A DNA stretch of 64,000 nt from Beijerinckiaceae bacterium (lineage in GTDB: Bacteria; Pseudomonadota; Alphaproteobacteria; Rhizobiales; Beijerinckiaceae), in contig CANBNG010000002.1 in the NCBI GenBank assembly GCA_947370975.1, positions 124,001-188,000 of the forward strand, given 5' to 3'. Of this stretch, positions 17,683-26,853 are shown one piece after another (within the stretch, counting starts at the first letter, position 1; every line of letters starts with the position of its first letter). A model generated the notes under the pieces. It was not told where the DNA came from. It made no database searches and was given only the letters and a program-made list of their open reading frames with translations. The translations under genes and the position numbers were made by a program.

Positions 17683-18606
17683 ATCAACCTCAAGCAGCTC
17701 ACCTATTTTCTGCGCGTGATCGAAGCCGGCAATATGACGGCGGCCGCCGAGCTTTTGAATCTCGCCCAGCCGGCGCTTGGCTCGCAGATCCGCCAGCTCG
17801 AAAAGGAATTGTCTGTCGCCCTTCTCGTGCGCCATTCGCGCGGCGTCTCGCCGACCGAGGCGGGGCGGCTGCTTGCCGAGCGGGCCAAGAGCCTGTTGCG
17901 CGAGGTCGATGATATTCGCCGCGAAGTGCAGACACTGGGCACGGCGCGCAAGGATTCCATCGTCCTTGGCCTCTCGCCCAGCATCATGTTGCTGATTGGC
18001 GCAGATGTGCTGCTGGAAGCGCGCAGGGAAATGCCGGGTATTTTCCTGAGCCTGTCGGAAGAGCGCAGCTTCGTTCTGGCCGAAGCACTCGAGCGCGAAC
18101 AGCTCGATGTGATCCTGGCCTATAATATCGGGCCGCGTCCCGGCTTCGAACGGAAGGCGATCCTGGAAGAGGATTTCGTCTTCGTCACAGCGCCGGAAAA
18201 TGCGTCCGCCGAACCCACTGTCAGTCTTGCCGAAGCGCTGGAGGCTGAACTTGTGATCGGTGGTGAGCGCGGGCTCATTCGCTCCATCGTTGAAGCCGAG
18301 GCGCAGCGCCTGTCGCTGAAATTGCGCATCGCTTTTGAAGTGCATTCGATCAATTCGATGAAATCGCTGATCGCGCGCGGTGTGGGCGCAAGCCTCATGC
18401 CCTATTCGCTGGCGGCTGACGAGATCAGGCGCGGCACACTGGTGGGGCGGCGCATCGACCGGCCCTCCATGTCGCGCACGCTCTACGCGGTGCTGCCAAC
18501 CGCGCGCCACGGGCATCCTCCCGATGCTGACATGATGAGCTTCGTGCACAAGCTCGAGGGCCGAATCCTCCAGGCGCTCGGCCCCTTCGGGCGGCCGCTG
18601 AAATAG
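17683..18606 (+). CDS. LysR family transcriptional regulator with apparent ATC start
   Basis: A 307-residue LysR-type regulator with an N-terminal winged helix (NLKQLTYFLRVIEAGNMTAA then LAQPALGSQIRQLE) and a LysR substrate domain ending near the C-terminus. The family-conserved start would be the codon before NLKQL. That codon is ATC at 17683, with GGGAGG at 17672-17677 ideally spaced before it. No ATG, GTG or TTG occurs in frame between it and a TTG at 17611 that abuts the terminator. So initiation is either on ATC or on that poorly placed TTG. Its target is unknown; the upstream amidohydrolase unit and the downstream MFS gene are candidates. Confidence 0.88.
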   Translation: MNLKQLTYFLRVIEAGNMTAAAELLNLAQPALGSQIRQLEKELSVALLVRHSRGVSPTEAGRLLAERAKSLLREVDDIRREVQTLGTARKDSIVLGLSPSIMLLIGADVLLEARREMPGIFLSLSEERSFVLAEALEREQLDVILAYNIGPRPGFERKAILEEDFVFVTAPENASAEPTVSLAEALEAELVIGGERGLIRSIVEAEAQRLSLKLRIAFEVHSINSMKSLIARGVGASLMPYSLAADEIRRGTLVGRRIDRPSMSRTLYAVLPTARHGHPPDADMMSFVHKLEGRILQALGPFGRPLK

Positions 18607-18626
18607 GCCGCATTGACAAGGGGGCC

Positions 18627-19901
18627 ATGGGCGATGGACCTTGCACGCCTCCGGCGCAGTTCCGCGCTCTATTGTCAGGTGCGTCTGTGGCCGAAAATGG
18701 CGGGTTTGCCGCGTTCCGATATCGCGATTTCACGGCCTATTATGTTGCGCGCATCTTTAACGCGCTTGCGGTGCAGATGGTCGATGTCGCCATCGGCTGG
18801 CTGGTCTACACGCTGACGGGCAGTGCCTTTGCGCTGGGCCTTGTGGGTCTTTGCATCTTCCTGCCCAATGTTCTTCTGGCGCTGCCTGCAGGCCAGGTCG
18901 CAGATATGTTCGACCGCAAGCATGTGCTGGTCGCCTGCGCCGGCCTCTCTACCTTTGCGGCCGCTGGCCTGTTCGTGGTCGCCATCACCGGCATCACCAC
19001 TGTGCCGTTGCTCTATGCGTTGATCGTGGTCTTTGGCGTGTCGCGGGCTTTTTCGGGCGCGGCGGGGCAGGCGGTTGTGCCAAGTCTCGTGCCGCCGGCC
19101 TTTCTTGCCAATGCCATCGCGTTAAGTTCGTCCGCCTATCAGACGGCAACCATCGCGGGGCCTGCCATTGGTGGCCTGCTCTATGCCTTCGGGCCCTCGG
19201 TCGTGTTCGGGGTGACGGCGGCGTGCTTTGGCATCAGCCTTCTCGCCTATGCAATGGTGCGTCCGCGTGGCGTCATCAACCGTCCCGAAAAATTGAGCTA
19301 CGCCTATATGACGGCGGGCATCCGTTTCATTTTTTCGCGGCCGATCATTCTGGGCGCGATCACGCTCGATCTCTTCGCCGTGCTGCTTGGCGGGGCGACC
19401 GCGCTGCTGCCGATTTTCGCGGCTGACATTTTTCTCGTCGATCCCTTCGGCCTCGGTCTTTTGCGCAGTGCGCCGGCGGTCGGCGCGTTCTGCATGTCAT
19501 TGCTGCTGGCCCATGTGTCGATACGCAATCACGTGGGGCTCAGGCTTTTTCAGGTTGTCGGCCTCTTTGGCCTCGCCACGGTGGGCTTTGGCCTGTCGAC
19601 GCATTTTTACGTCGCCATGGGCTTCCTCTTCGTGCTCGGCGCGTCCGACATGGTGAGCGTCTTCATCCGTTCCAATCTGATCCAGCTTGAGACGCCCGAC
19701 GAGATGCGCGGGCGCGTGGCGGCCGTGAACATGGTCTTTGTCGGGGCGTCAAACGAGCTGGGGGAGTTTGAATCCGGTACCTTGGCAGCCCTCATCGGGC
19801 CGGTGCCGGCCGTGGTCTCCGGCGGCATTGGTACGGTTCTGGTGGCAATTTATTGCGCGCGCGCCTTCCCGCAGCTCTACCGGCGCAATAGCCTGAGCTG
19901 A
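18627..19901 (+). CDS. MFS transporter, MFS_3/EntS-like exporter type
   Basis: A 424-residue inner-membrane protein with about twelve hydrophobic segments. The opening after a 30-residue leader, FRYRDFTAYYVARIFNALAV, and the loop AGQVADMFDRKHVLVAC (the DxxxRK motif) are typical of the MFS_3/EntS-like exporters. The chosen ATG gives a long cytoplasmic N-terminus; a GTG further in (around 18687) would give VAENGGFAAFRYRDF and is plausible. It starts 20 bases after the LysR stop, so the two may be co-transcribed. The exported compound is unknown. Confidence 0.87.
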   Translation: MGDGPCTPPAQFRALLSGASVAENGGFAAFRYRDFTAYYVARIFNALAVQMVDVAIGWLVYTLTGSAFALGLVGLCIFLPNVLLALPAGQVADMFDRKHVLVACAGLSTFAAAGLFVVAITGITTVPLLYALIVVFGVSRAFSGAAGQAVVPSLVPPAFLANAIALSSSAYQTATIAGPAIGGLLYAFGPSVVFGVTAACFGISLLAYAMVRPRGVINRPEKLSYAYMTAGIRFIFSRPIILGAITLDLFAVLLGGATALLPIFAADIFLVDPFGLGLLRSAPAVGAFCMSLLLAHVSIRNHVGLRLFQVVGLFGLATVGFGLSTHFYVAMGFLFVLGASDMVSVFIRSNLIQLETPDEMRGRVAAVNMVFVGASNELGEFESGTLAALIGPVPAVVSGGIGTVLVAIYCARAFPQLYRRNSLS

Positions 19902-20184
19902 TCTGCAAGATCGGCAGGCAGGGGCTGGCGCATTTTCCGGCACCTTTCCATCAGCGGCGCTGATGCGCCCTGCGGGCGAGCCTGTTTTCAAGCCCAAGCG
20001 ATGCACGCGTGAAACGCCTGCGCAGCAGGCAGAGTTTGCTGCCTCTCGCCTCCTGAGACCTGCTGCGCGGGCTTCAAACAGGGTTGTTGCTGGAAATAAA
20101 GAAGAAAATGGCTTGGCACGCCAAATGCTTTGGTCTTCCTGCGCGCCGCACCCACCGCGGATTGGCGCTTATGGAGGACGGAAT

Positions 20185-20973
20185 ATGACGGCCCGGCCCA
20201 AGCTTGTGCTCGAAAATGTCTCCATGACATTCCAGTCGGACGGCAAGCCCTTTACCGCATTGGCGCCCGTCGATCTCGAAATTCCCGCAGGGAAATTCAT
20301 CTCGCTCATCGGCCCGTCGGGCTGCGGCAAGAGCACGATTTTCAACATTGTCGCTGGCCTTCAGCCACCCTCCACCGGGCGCGTGCTGATCGATGGAGAA
20401 GATGCGACCGGCCTCATCGGGCGTGTTGGTTACATGCTGCAGAAGGATCTCCTTCTGCCCTGGCGCAATGTGCTCGACAATGTCGCGCTTGGCATGGAAA
20501 TCCGCGGCGTCAGCATGAAGGAGGCGCGTGCGCGCGCCATGCCTCTGCTGGAGCGCTACGGGCTTGGCGGGTTTGAATATCGCTATCCCGGCTCACTCTC
20601 TGGCGGCATGCGCCAGCGTGCGGCGCTGCTGCGCACCTTGCTGGTCGATCAGGATGTCGTGCTGCTCGACGAGCCCTTCGGCGCGCTCGATGCGCAGACG
20701 AAATCGCGCATGCAGGAATGGCTCCTGCAGCTGTTCAACGATTTCGGCCGCACGGTTGTCTTCGTGACGCATGACGTCGAGGAAGCGGTTTTTCTCTCTG
20801 ACGAAATCTATGTGATGGCGAGCCGCCCCGGTCGCGTCATCGAGAAACTGCCGGTGGATCTGCCCCGTCCCCGCGACCGCGCCATTGTCTCCACGCCGCG
20901 CTTCGTGGCGATGAAGAAATATTGTCTCGATCTTCTGCACATGGCCGAACCTGCGGACGATCTCGCAGCCTGA
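20185..20973 (+). CDS. ABC transporter ATP-binding protein, NitT/TauT family
   Basis: A 262-residue cytoplasmic ATPase of the nitrate/sulfonate/taurine importer class. The start is set by GGAGG (20173-20177) eight bases before the ATG. Motifs are Walker A GPSGCGKST, LQKDLLLPWRNVLDNVALGM (the family's Q-loop region), the signature LSGGMRQRAALLRTL, Walker B VVLLDEPFGALD and switch histidine VTHDVEEAVF. It is followed 26 bases later by the permease. The 283 bases upstream hold no gene; they contain short palindromes near 20019-20044 that may belong to the promoter leader. Confidence 0.94.
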   Translation: MTARPKLVLENVSMTFQSDGKPFTALAPVDLEIPAGKFISLIGPSGCGKSTIFNIVAGLQPPSTGRVLIDGEDATGLIGRVGYMLQKDLLLPWRNVLDNVALGMEIRGVSMKEARARAMPLLERYGLGGFEYRYPGSLSGGMRQRAALLRTLLVDQDVVLLDEPFGALDAQTKSRMQEWLLQLFNDFGRTVVFVTHDVEEAVFLSDEIYVMASRPGRVIEKLPVDLPRPRDRAIVSTPRFVAMKKYCLDLLHMAEPADDLAA

Positions 20974-20999
20974 ACTCGGACTTTAGGAAAGGTCATTCC

Positions 21000-21872
21000 A
21001 TGGCCACCAAGACGACATCCCTGCCGCCGACACGCTCCCTCTTTACCGTGCTGTCACTCTTTGGCGCATCCGATGACAAAGGCCGCCCGATCCGTAAACT
21101 GCCCGTGCGGACGCTGTGGTCCAACTGGATCATTGCGCTCGTGCAGCTCAGCATTCTCGTCACCATTGTGGCTGGCTGGGAACTGGGCGCGACCTTTGGC
21201 CTGATCGATAAGTTCTTCTGGTCGCAGCCAAGCGCAATCTTCAAGACCGGCGTGATCTTCTTCACCGAAGGCGATGCCTTCACCGATATTGCCTTCACCT
21301 TCCGCTCGACACTTTTCGGCTTTTTTCTCGGGACGACGAGCGGCGCTTTGCTTGGCATGTCATTCTGGTGGTCGCGCAATTATGCCCGCATCGTGCAGCC
21401 TTATGTGATTTGTCTTGAATCCATGCCCAAGCTCGCACTGGCCCCACTCATCATCATGGTGTTTGGCATGGGGCTGGCGTCCAAGGTCGCCATTGCGACG
21501 GCGCTCACGCTCGTCGTCTCGACGCTGACTGCATGGTCGGGCGTGCAGGCTGTCGATCGCGATCAGGAAAAGCTCTTCTATTCGCTGGGTGCGAGCCGGT
21601 TTCAGGTTTTTTCCAAACTCATCATTCCCGCCTGCATTCCCTGGATCATCTCGATCCTGCGCGTGAATATTGGCCTTGCGCTGACGGGCGCCATCGTCGG
21701 CGAATTCGTCTCCTCGCAGCACGGGCTTGGACGCACCATCATCTATGCCGGACAGACCTATGAAATCGCGCTCGTCTGGGTCGCTGTCTTCGTTCTCTCC
21801 GCCTTGTCGATGGTCATGTATGCCGCCGTCGCCTGGCTCGAAACGGTGCTCCGCAAGGGCATCAATCAGTAA
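21000..21872 (+). CDS. ABC transporter permease, NitT/TauT family
   Basis: A 290-residue inner-membrane permease with about six hydrophobic segments. AGGAAAGG lies eight bases before the ATG. The membrane-domain motif RIVQPYVICLESMPKLALAP and the EAA-like loop (LGASRFQVFSKLIIPACIPW) are typical of SsuC/TauC proteins. It pairs with the ATPase just upstream and the binding protein 34 bases downstream. The N-terminal 45 residues are polar and cytoplasmic. Confidence 0.93.
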   Translation: MATKTTSLPPTRSLFTVLSLFGASDDKGRPIRKLPVRTLWSNWIIALVQLSILVTIVAGWELGATFGLIDKFFWSQPSAIFKTGVIFFTEGDAFTDIAFTFRSTLFGFFLGTTSGALLGMSFWWSRNYARIVQPYVICLESMPKLALAPLIIMVFGMGLASKVAIATALTLVVSTLTAWSGVQAVDRDQEKLFYSLGASRFQVFSKLIIPACIPWIISILRVNIGLALTGAIVGEFVSSQHGLGRTIIYAGQTYEIALVWVAVFVLSALSMVMYAAVAWLETVLRKGINQ

Positions 21873-21906
21873 TTCTGCCTCCTTCAACGTGAAAACGGAG
21901 AAAGCC

Positions 21907-22911
21907 ATGTTTGCCATCACGCGCCGCGTAGCCCTCGCCTCGCTGCTTGCGACCGGGGTCGCCTCGGGCGCTCTCGCGCAGGAAAAGAAGACACTTCTTG
22001 TGGCCGAGCCGACCCACGGCATTGGCTATCTGCCGCTCTATGCCGCCATTGCCAACGGCTATTTCACCGAGCAGGGCATCGACGTGAAAGTCATCACGGT
22101 GGATTCGGGCTCCGGCCACACCACTGCTGTTCTGACGGGACAGGCTTTCGCCTTCATCGGTGGCCCCGAGCATAATGCCTTCGCCAAGCTCAAGGGCGGC
22201 GAGATGCGCGCAGTCGTGAATGTGGTGGATCGCGGCAATGTCTATTTCGTCGCGCGCAAGGGTTTCGAGCCCAAGCCCGGCGAGAAAATGGCCGATTATT
22301 TCAAGGGCAAGAAGATCGGCGTCGGCCAATATAGCGGCACGCCCAATTCCATTACGCGCTATCTGATGAAGAAATATGGGCTCGACGTGAAGAGCGACGT
22401 CACGCTGATCGAAACCTCGACTGCGGCTGTGATTGCAACTGTAAAATCGGGTGCAGCCGAAATTGGCAATGTGTCGGAGCCTTTGATCGCGCGTGGCATC
22501 AAGGAAGGCCTGTGGGGTGAGCCCTTTCTCTCCATTCCGGCAGAACTTGGGCCCTATGCCTATTCAACTTTGAACGTGCGGCTCGACTCCATCCAGAAAG
22601 AGCCGGAAAACGTGCAGAAATTCGTCAATGGCGTCGTGAAGGGATTGAAGTTCGTCTACGCAAATCCGGCTGAGGCGACCAAGATTGCCAAGAAGGAATT
22701 CCCGACCATGTCGGAAGAAGATCTTTTTGCAACGCTGGATCGCACCTTCAAGGATGAATTGTGGAGCAAGGACGGATCGATCTCGCAAGCCTCGTGGGAC
22801 ACGGGCAGCTCGGTTGTGCGCGATGCCGGCATCCTCAAGCAGGATGTGAAATATGACGAGATCATCGACAACAGCTTTCTTGCCGCCGTGAAAGCCCAAA
22901 GCGCCAAGTGA
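21907..22911 (+). CDS. ABC transporter substrate-binding protein, NMT1/SsuA-like
   Basis: The periplasmic receptor of the NitT/TauT-type importer, 334 residues. The start follows GGAG by six bases. A signal peptide (MFAITRRVALASLLATGVAS) ends near ALAQ. The mature opening, GIGYLPLYAAIANGYFTEQG, and the conserved PEHNAFAKLKGGEM loop match the family. The next gene encodes an isochorismatase-fold hydrolase, so the ligand may be an amide or carbamoyl compound that this hydrolase attacks after uptake. Confidence 0.92.
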   Translation: MFAITRRVALASLLATGVASGALAQEKKTLLVAEPTHGIGYLPLYAAIANGYFTEQGIDVKVITVDSGSGHTTAVLTGQAFAFIGGPEHNAFAKLKGGEMRAVVNVVDRGNVYFVARKGFEPKPGEKMADYFKGKKIGVGQYSGTPNSITRYLMKKYGLDVKSDVTLIETSTAAVIATVKSGAAEIGNVSEPLIARGIKEGLWGEPFLSIPAELGPYAYSTLNVRLDSIQKEPENVQKFVNGVVKGLKFVYANPAEATKIAKKEFPTMSEEDLFATLDRTFKDELWSKDGSISQASWDTGSSVVRDAGILKQDVKYDEIIDNSFLAAVKAQSAK

Positions 22912-22944
22912 TTGCGTAACGGCACGACCTTCAGGAGAATGAAC

Positions 22945-23691
22945 ATGTCCGAGCCTATCTGGAACAAGTTTCTGACCGAGCGTGACAAGGCTGTGTTTGG
23001 GGCCTCGGGCTATGGCGCACGCGGCGGGTTTGGCAAGCGTCCGGCGCTGCTGGTGATCGATGTCAATTACGCCTTCTGCGGCGACAAGTCGGAGCCGATC
23101 CTTGAATCGATCAAGCGCTGGCGCAATTCCTGTGGTGAGGATGCCTGGCCTGCGGTGGCTGCCATTCGCACGCTTATCGACAAGGCGCACGGCAAAGGCC
23201 TGCCGGTGATCTACACCACCGGCGTGCGGCGCGAGGACAATTGGGATGCGGGCTCCTGGGGCTGGAAAAACAGCCGCGGCGGGGAGGCTCCCAAAGTGCC
23301 TGTCACCAATATTGACGGCAATGAAATCGTCGCCGAACTCGCGCCCGAGCCGAAGGATCTCGTGATCCTGAAGCAGAAGCCGTCTGGCTTCTTTGGCACC
23401 AATATGGCGAGCTATCTGCAATTGCTCGGCTGCGACAGCATCATCGTCACAGGCACGACAACCTCGGGCTGTGTGCGCGCGACCGTGCTTGATGCCTTCA
23501 GCCTGAACTTCCGCGTTGCCATTGCGGAAGAGGGTTGCTTCGACCGCTCGCAGGCAAGCCATGCGATCAACCTGTGCGACATGAATGCAAAATATGCCGA
23601 TGTCGTGAAGACCGATGAAGTGCTGACTTTCTTCGATACGCTTGAAGAGGGCATGTTCGATCTGCCAAAGGGCAGTGCGCGCGCCGCTTGA
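22945..23691 (+). CDS. Isochorismatase family cysteine hydrolase (N-carbamoylsarcosine amidase-like)
   Basis: A 248-residue cytoplasmic amidase or hydrolase. The catalytic triad of the family can be seen: aspartate in LLVIDVNYAF, lysine in LKQKPSGFFGT, and cysteine in TTTSGCVRATVLDAF. The relatively long form with CGDKSEPILESIKRW resembles N-carbamoylsarcosine amidohydrolases and maleamate amidases. The ATG at 22945 is chosen over one at 22939 because AGGAG (22933-22937) is seven bases before it. It closes the importer operon and likely hydrolyses the imported amide. Confidence 0.88.
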   Translation: MSEPIWNKFLTERDKAVFGASGYGARGGFGKRPALLVIDVNYAFCGDKSEPILESIKRWRNSCGEDAWPAVAAIRTLIDKAHGKGLPVIYTTGVRREDNWDAGSWGWKNSRGGEAPKVPVTNIDGNEIVAELAPEPKDLVILKQKPSGFFGTNMASYLQLLGCDSIIVTGTTTSGCVRATVLDAFSLNFRVAIAEEGCFDRSQASHAINLCDMNAKYADVVKTDEVLTFFDTLEEGMFDLPKGSARAA

Positions 23692-23711
23692 GATGCATGT
23701 CTTGAAACAGA

Positions 23712-23752
23712 CGCGGCATGGCTTTCCTGCGGGCAGGCCGTGCCGCGCTTTT
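23712..23752 (+). terminator. Probable terminator of the NitT/TauT importer operon
   Basis: CGCGGCATGG pairs with CCGTGCCGCG (one G-T pair) around an inner CCTGC/GCAGG helix, followed by CTTTTG. The stem is strong and the T-run short. It lies 20 bases after the isochorismatase-family stop. Confidence 0.55.
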
Positions 23753-23871
23753 GAGCTTCATGCGTGTTCTTCAACCATCAAGCGCCTTGTGCGGACGCCT
23801 GCGCGGCGACGCGGCGCGGCATGTCCTTTGCAAACCTCCAAGCAGGATAAAGGCTTTGAGGGACCAGTGCT

Positions 23872-24819
23872 TTGGATTTGAGAGGCCTACAGATCTTTCT
23901 CGCGATCTGCGAAAAAGGCGGGCTCACGGCAGCCGCCCGGCTGCTTGGCCTGACGCAGGCGGCGGTCTCGCAACATCTTTCCAAACTGGAGCGCGAGACG
24001 GGCCTGCAGCTTGTCGATCGCTCCGTGCGCCCCGCGCGGCCAACGCCCGCCGGTGAATTCCTGCGCTGCCGCACGCGCAAGCTCTTCACTCATGTCGAGG
24101 ATATCGAGGCAGGCCTGCAGCGCTATCGCGAAAACGACATTCCCGCCTTGCAGCTCGGCATTATCGAATCCGTGGGCGCGGCGCTGCTGCCGCTGCTCGT
24201 CAATAAATTATCCAACCGCGTTGGCGCGCTCTCGATCACCAGCGGCACGACGCATCCGCTCGTGCCCGAGCTGCTGCGTGGCGAGATCGACATGATCATC
24301 ACCACCGAGCAACCCGAGGCCATCGAGGGCGCGCAGGTGTTGCCGCTGCTCACCGAGCCGCTCGTGCTCTGCCTGCCGCGCGGCATGCATGCGCCCCGCG
24401 ATTGGGATGAAATCGCCGAGCTCGCGCGCGGCCTGCAAATGGTCCGCTATGGCCGCAAGCGCCGCGTCGGTCGGTTGGCTGAACATTTGTTTGCACGTTT
24501 TGGCATCGAGACGCATGGCATGCTGGAGTTCGATTCCTCGCTTGCTGTGTTTGACCAGATTCGCAAAGGTCTGGGCTGGGCGGCAACGACTCCGTTGTGC
24601 ATGTATGGCGCGGGCATCGAGGCCAGCGATGTCACGATTGTGCCGTTCCCCTCATCCACTCCGGTGCGCTGCGTCAATCTGGCCTGGATGCCCGAGAAGG
24701 GCGGCGCTGCGGTCGAGATTGTCGCGCAGGCCTGTCGCGAGATTTTTACCGAGTCGATCATCCCCGAGCTGTGCAAGCGCGCGAGTGCTGTGGGCGACCG
24801 CATTCAGGTCGCCGCCTAA
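23872..24819 (+). CDS. LysR family transcriptional regulator
   Basis: A 315-residue LysR-type regulator beginning at TTG (23872): LDLRGLQIFLAICEKGGLTA, then LLGLTQAAVSQHLSKLERET, a clear winged-helix DNA-binding domain. The effector domain follows from about residue 90 (LGIIESVGAALLPLLVNKLS). The TTG start fits the conserved position of the family and no better codon lies nearby. It sits downstream of the importer-amidase operon on the same strand, so it may control that operon or its own downstream genes. It belongs to the ArgP/CysB-like breadth of the family without a closer match that I can name. Confidence 0.9.
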   Translation: MDLRGLQIFLAICEKGGLTAAARLLGLTQAAVSQHLSKLERETGLQLVDRSVRPARPTPAGEFLRCRTRKLFTHVEDIEAGLQRYRENDIPALQLGIIESVGAALLPLLVNKLSNRVGALSITSGTTHPLVPELLRGEIDMIITTEQPEAIEGAQVLPLLTEPLVLCLPRGMHAPRDWDEIAELARGLQMVRYGRKRRVGRLAEHLFARFGIETHGMLEFDSSLAVFDQIRKGLGWAATTPLCMYGAGIEASDVTIVPFPSSTPVRCVNLAWMPEKGGAAVEIVAQACREIFTESIIPELCKRASAVGDRIQVAA

Positions 24820-24861
24820 GCCAAGCTTGCTTAAATCGCGCGACGCGCCATTCTGTTAGCC

Positions 24862-26748
24862 GTGACACAGGCATCAGCAGGCGCGTTCGAAATGTCGTCC
24901 GACTTGCCGCCAGAGCGGCTGCGACGGATTGGAGATTATGCGCTGATCGGCGATTGCGAGACCGCCGCGCTTGTCTCGCGCGCCGGCTCCATCGACTGGC
25001 TCTGCTTGCCGCGTTTCGATTCACCTGCCTGTTTTGCCGCTTTGCTCGGCGACAAGGAGAACGGGTGCTGGAGCATCGCCCCCGAGGATCCAGCCTGCGA
25101 GGTTACGCGGTGCTATCGCGAGGGCACGCTCATCCTCGAGACGCGTTTTGAAACGGCAAGCGGCGCTGCAACGCTGATCGATTTCATGGCCCCGCGCGAG
25201 CCCTTGGCCGATGTCGTGCGCATTGTGCGCGGCGATTGGGGCGAGATTGATTTCATCACCCATCTCATCCTGCGTTTCGACTATGGGCGCACCATTCCCT
25301 GGGTGACGCGCGCCGATGAGCAGACGCTCACCGCCATTGCCGGGCCCGATCAATTGATCCTGCGCACACCGGTGCCGCTGCGCGGCGAGGATCACAGCAC
25401 GGTCGGGCGCTTCACGATTCGCGCCGGGGATCGCGTGCCTTTCGCGCTTACACATCAATCCTCGCTCGCCACGCATTTTGCGCCCTGCGATCCCGAGGCG
25501 GCCTTGGCGCGCACGCAAGCCTTCTGGCAAACATTTTCAGACCGCATGCCCGATGTCGGCGACTGGACGCCGATGGTGAAGCGCTCGCTGATCACGCTGA
25601 AAGCCCTCACATTCGAGCCGACCGGCGGCATGGTCGCTGCTGTCACCACGTCCTTGCCGGAATGGGTGGGTGGCGTACGCAATTGGGATTATCGCTATTG
25701 CTGGCTGCGCGATGCGACCTTCACCTTGCAGGCCTTCATGCAGCTTGGTTTCTATGAAGAGGCGAAAGCCTGGCGCGATTGGCTGCTGCGCGCGGTTGCG
25801 GGCGAGCCTGCGCAATTGCAGATCATGTATGGGGTTGGCGGCGAGCGGCAATTGCCGGAATGGGAAGTGCCCTGGCTTGCCGGTTTTCGCGGCTCGCGCC
25901 CCGTGCGCATCGGCAATGGCGCGGCCGCGCAAATGCAGCTCGACGTCTTTGGCGAAATTTCCGACGCTTTAATGCAGGCGGGCAAGGGTGGAATGGCGCC
26001 CCATCCGCGCGCGGGCGCGCTGCGCCATGTCGGGCTTGAATATCTGGGGCGCATCTGGCGCGAACCTGATTCCGGCATTTGGGAAGTGCGCGGCGAGAAA
26101 CTGCATTTCACCCATTCCAAGGTCATGGCCTGGGTCGCTTTCGACCGCGCCGCCTGCGCTGCAACGCATAATGCGGAAGAGAAAGTGACAGTCTGCCGCT
26201 GGCGCGCGATGGCCGATACGATTCACGCCGAAGTCTGCGCCGAGGGTTTTGACGCGCAGCTCAATTCCTTTGTGCAATCCTATGGGTCCAAACAGCTCGA
26301 TGCGAGCCTGTTGCAATTGGCCCTTGTCGGCTTTCTGCCGCCTGAGGATCCGCGTATCGTTGGAACAATAGAGGCCATTCAGAAGCGTCTTTCATGGGAG
26401 GGGCTGCTGCGCCGTTACGATACCGGCATGGTGGATGATGGCCTGCCACCGGGCGAGGGGGTATTTCTCGCCTGCAGTTTCTGGCTCGTCGACAATCTCG
26501 CGCTCATCGGTCGGCATGAAGAGGCTTGCAGCCTGCTTCAGCATCTCGCCTCGCTCGGCAATGATCTCGGACTCTTTGCCGAAGAATACGATCCGCGCAC
26601 GCGTGAGATGCTGGGCAATTTTCCCCAGGCCTTCAGCCATGTCGGGCTCATCAACAGTGCGCTCAACCTGCACCGCCACTTTGGCCCGGCCCGCACGCGC
26701 GCTGCCCATGATGAAGCCGTGGAGCAGGGCGCCATGAGCCCGCGCTGA
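24862..26748 (+). CDS. Glycoside hydrolase family 15 protein (glucoamylase/trehalase type)
   Basis: A 628-residue enzyme without a signal peptide, so cytoplasmic, hydrolysing alpha-linked glucans or trehalose. The N-terminal beta domain opens with IGDYALIGDCETAALVSRAG and SIDWLCLPRFDSPACFAALL, typical of the trehalase-like group. The catalytic (alpha/alpha)6 barrel has GGVRNWDYRYCWLRDATFTL near residue 270 and GNFPQAFSHVGLINSALNL near 595. The GTG at 24862 gives the longest form; an ATG at 24892 (MSSDLPPERLR) is also good. It seems unrelated to the catabolic genes on each side. Confidence 0.92.
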   Translation: MTQASAGAFEMSSDLPPERLRRIGDYALIGDCETAALVSRAGSIDWLCLPRFDSPACFAALLGDKENGCWSIAPEDPACEVTRCYREGTLILETRFETASGAATLIDFMAPREPLADVVRIVRGDWGEIDFITHLILRFDYGRTIPWVTRADEQTLTAIAGPDQLILRTPVPLRGEDHSTVGRFTIRAGDRVPFALTHQSSLATHFAPCDPEAALARTQAFWQTFSDRMPDVGDWTPMVKRSLITLKALTFEPTGGMVAAVTTSLPEWVGGVRNWDYRYCWLRDATFTLQAFMQLGFYEEAKAWRDWLLRAVAGEPAQLQIMYGVGGERQLPEWEVPWLAGFRGSRPVRIGNGAAAQMQLDVFGEISDALMQAGKGGMAPHPRAGALRHVGLEYLGRIWREPDSGIWEVRGEKLHFTHSKVMAWVAFDRAACAATHNAEEKVTVCRWRAMADTIHAEVCAEGFDAQLNSFVQSYGSKQLDASLLQLALVGFLPPEDPRIVGTIEAIQKRLSWEGLLRRYDTGMVDDGLPPGEGVFLACSFWLVDNLALIGRHEEACSLLQHLASLGNDLGLFAEEYDPRTREMLGNFPQAFSHVGLINSALNLHRHFGPARTRAAHDEAVEQGAMSPR

Positions 26749-26778
26749 GTGAGGTCATGAGTCCGCGCTGAGCGATTG
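26733..26778 (+). repeat. Two-copy 23-base tandem repeat at the GH15 gene end
   Basis: CATGAGCCCGCGCTGAGTGA and CATGAGTCCGCGCTGAGCGA follow each other with a 23-base period. The first copy holds the GH15 stop codon. The duplication creates a second ATG-AGT-CCG-CGC-TGA string after the gene. It is probably a simple slippage event. Confidence 0.7.
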
Positions 26779-26853
26779 CCTTGTCAGCCAGGGCTGGACA
26801 TTCCAGCGCATTCTCCTAGCATCGCCCCCGGTTTTTAATTGGGAGGAGGTTAA

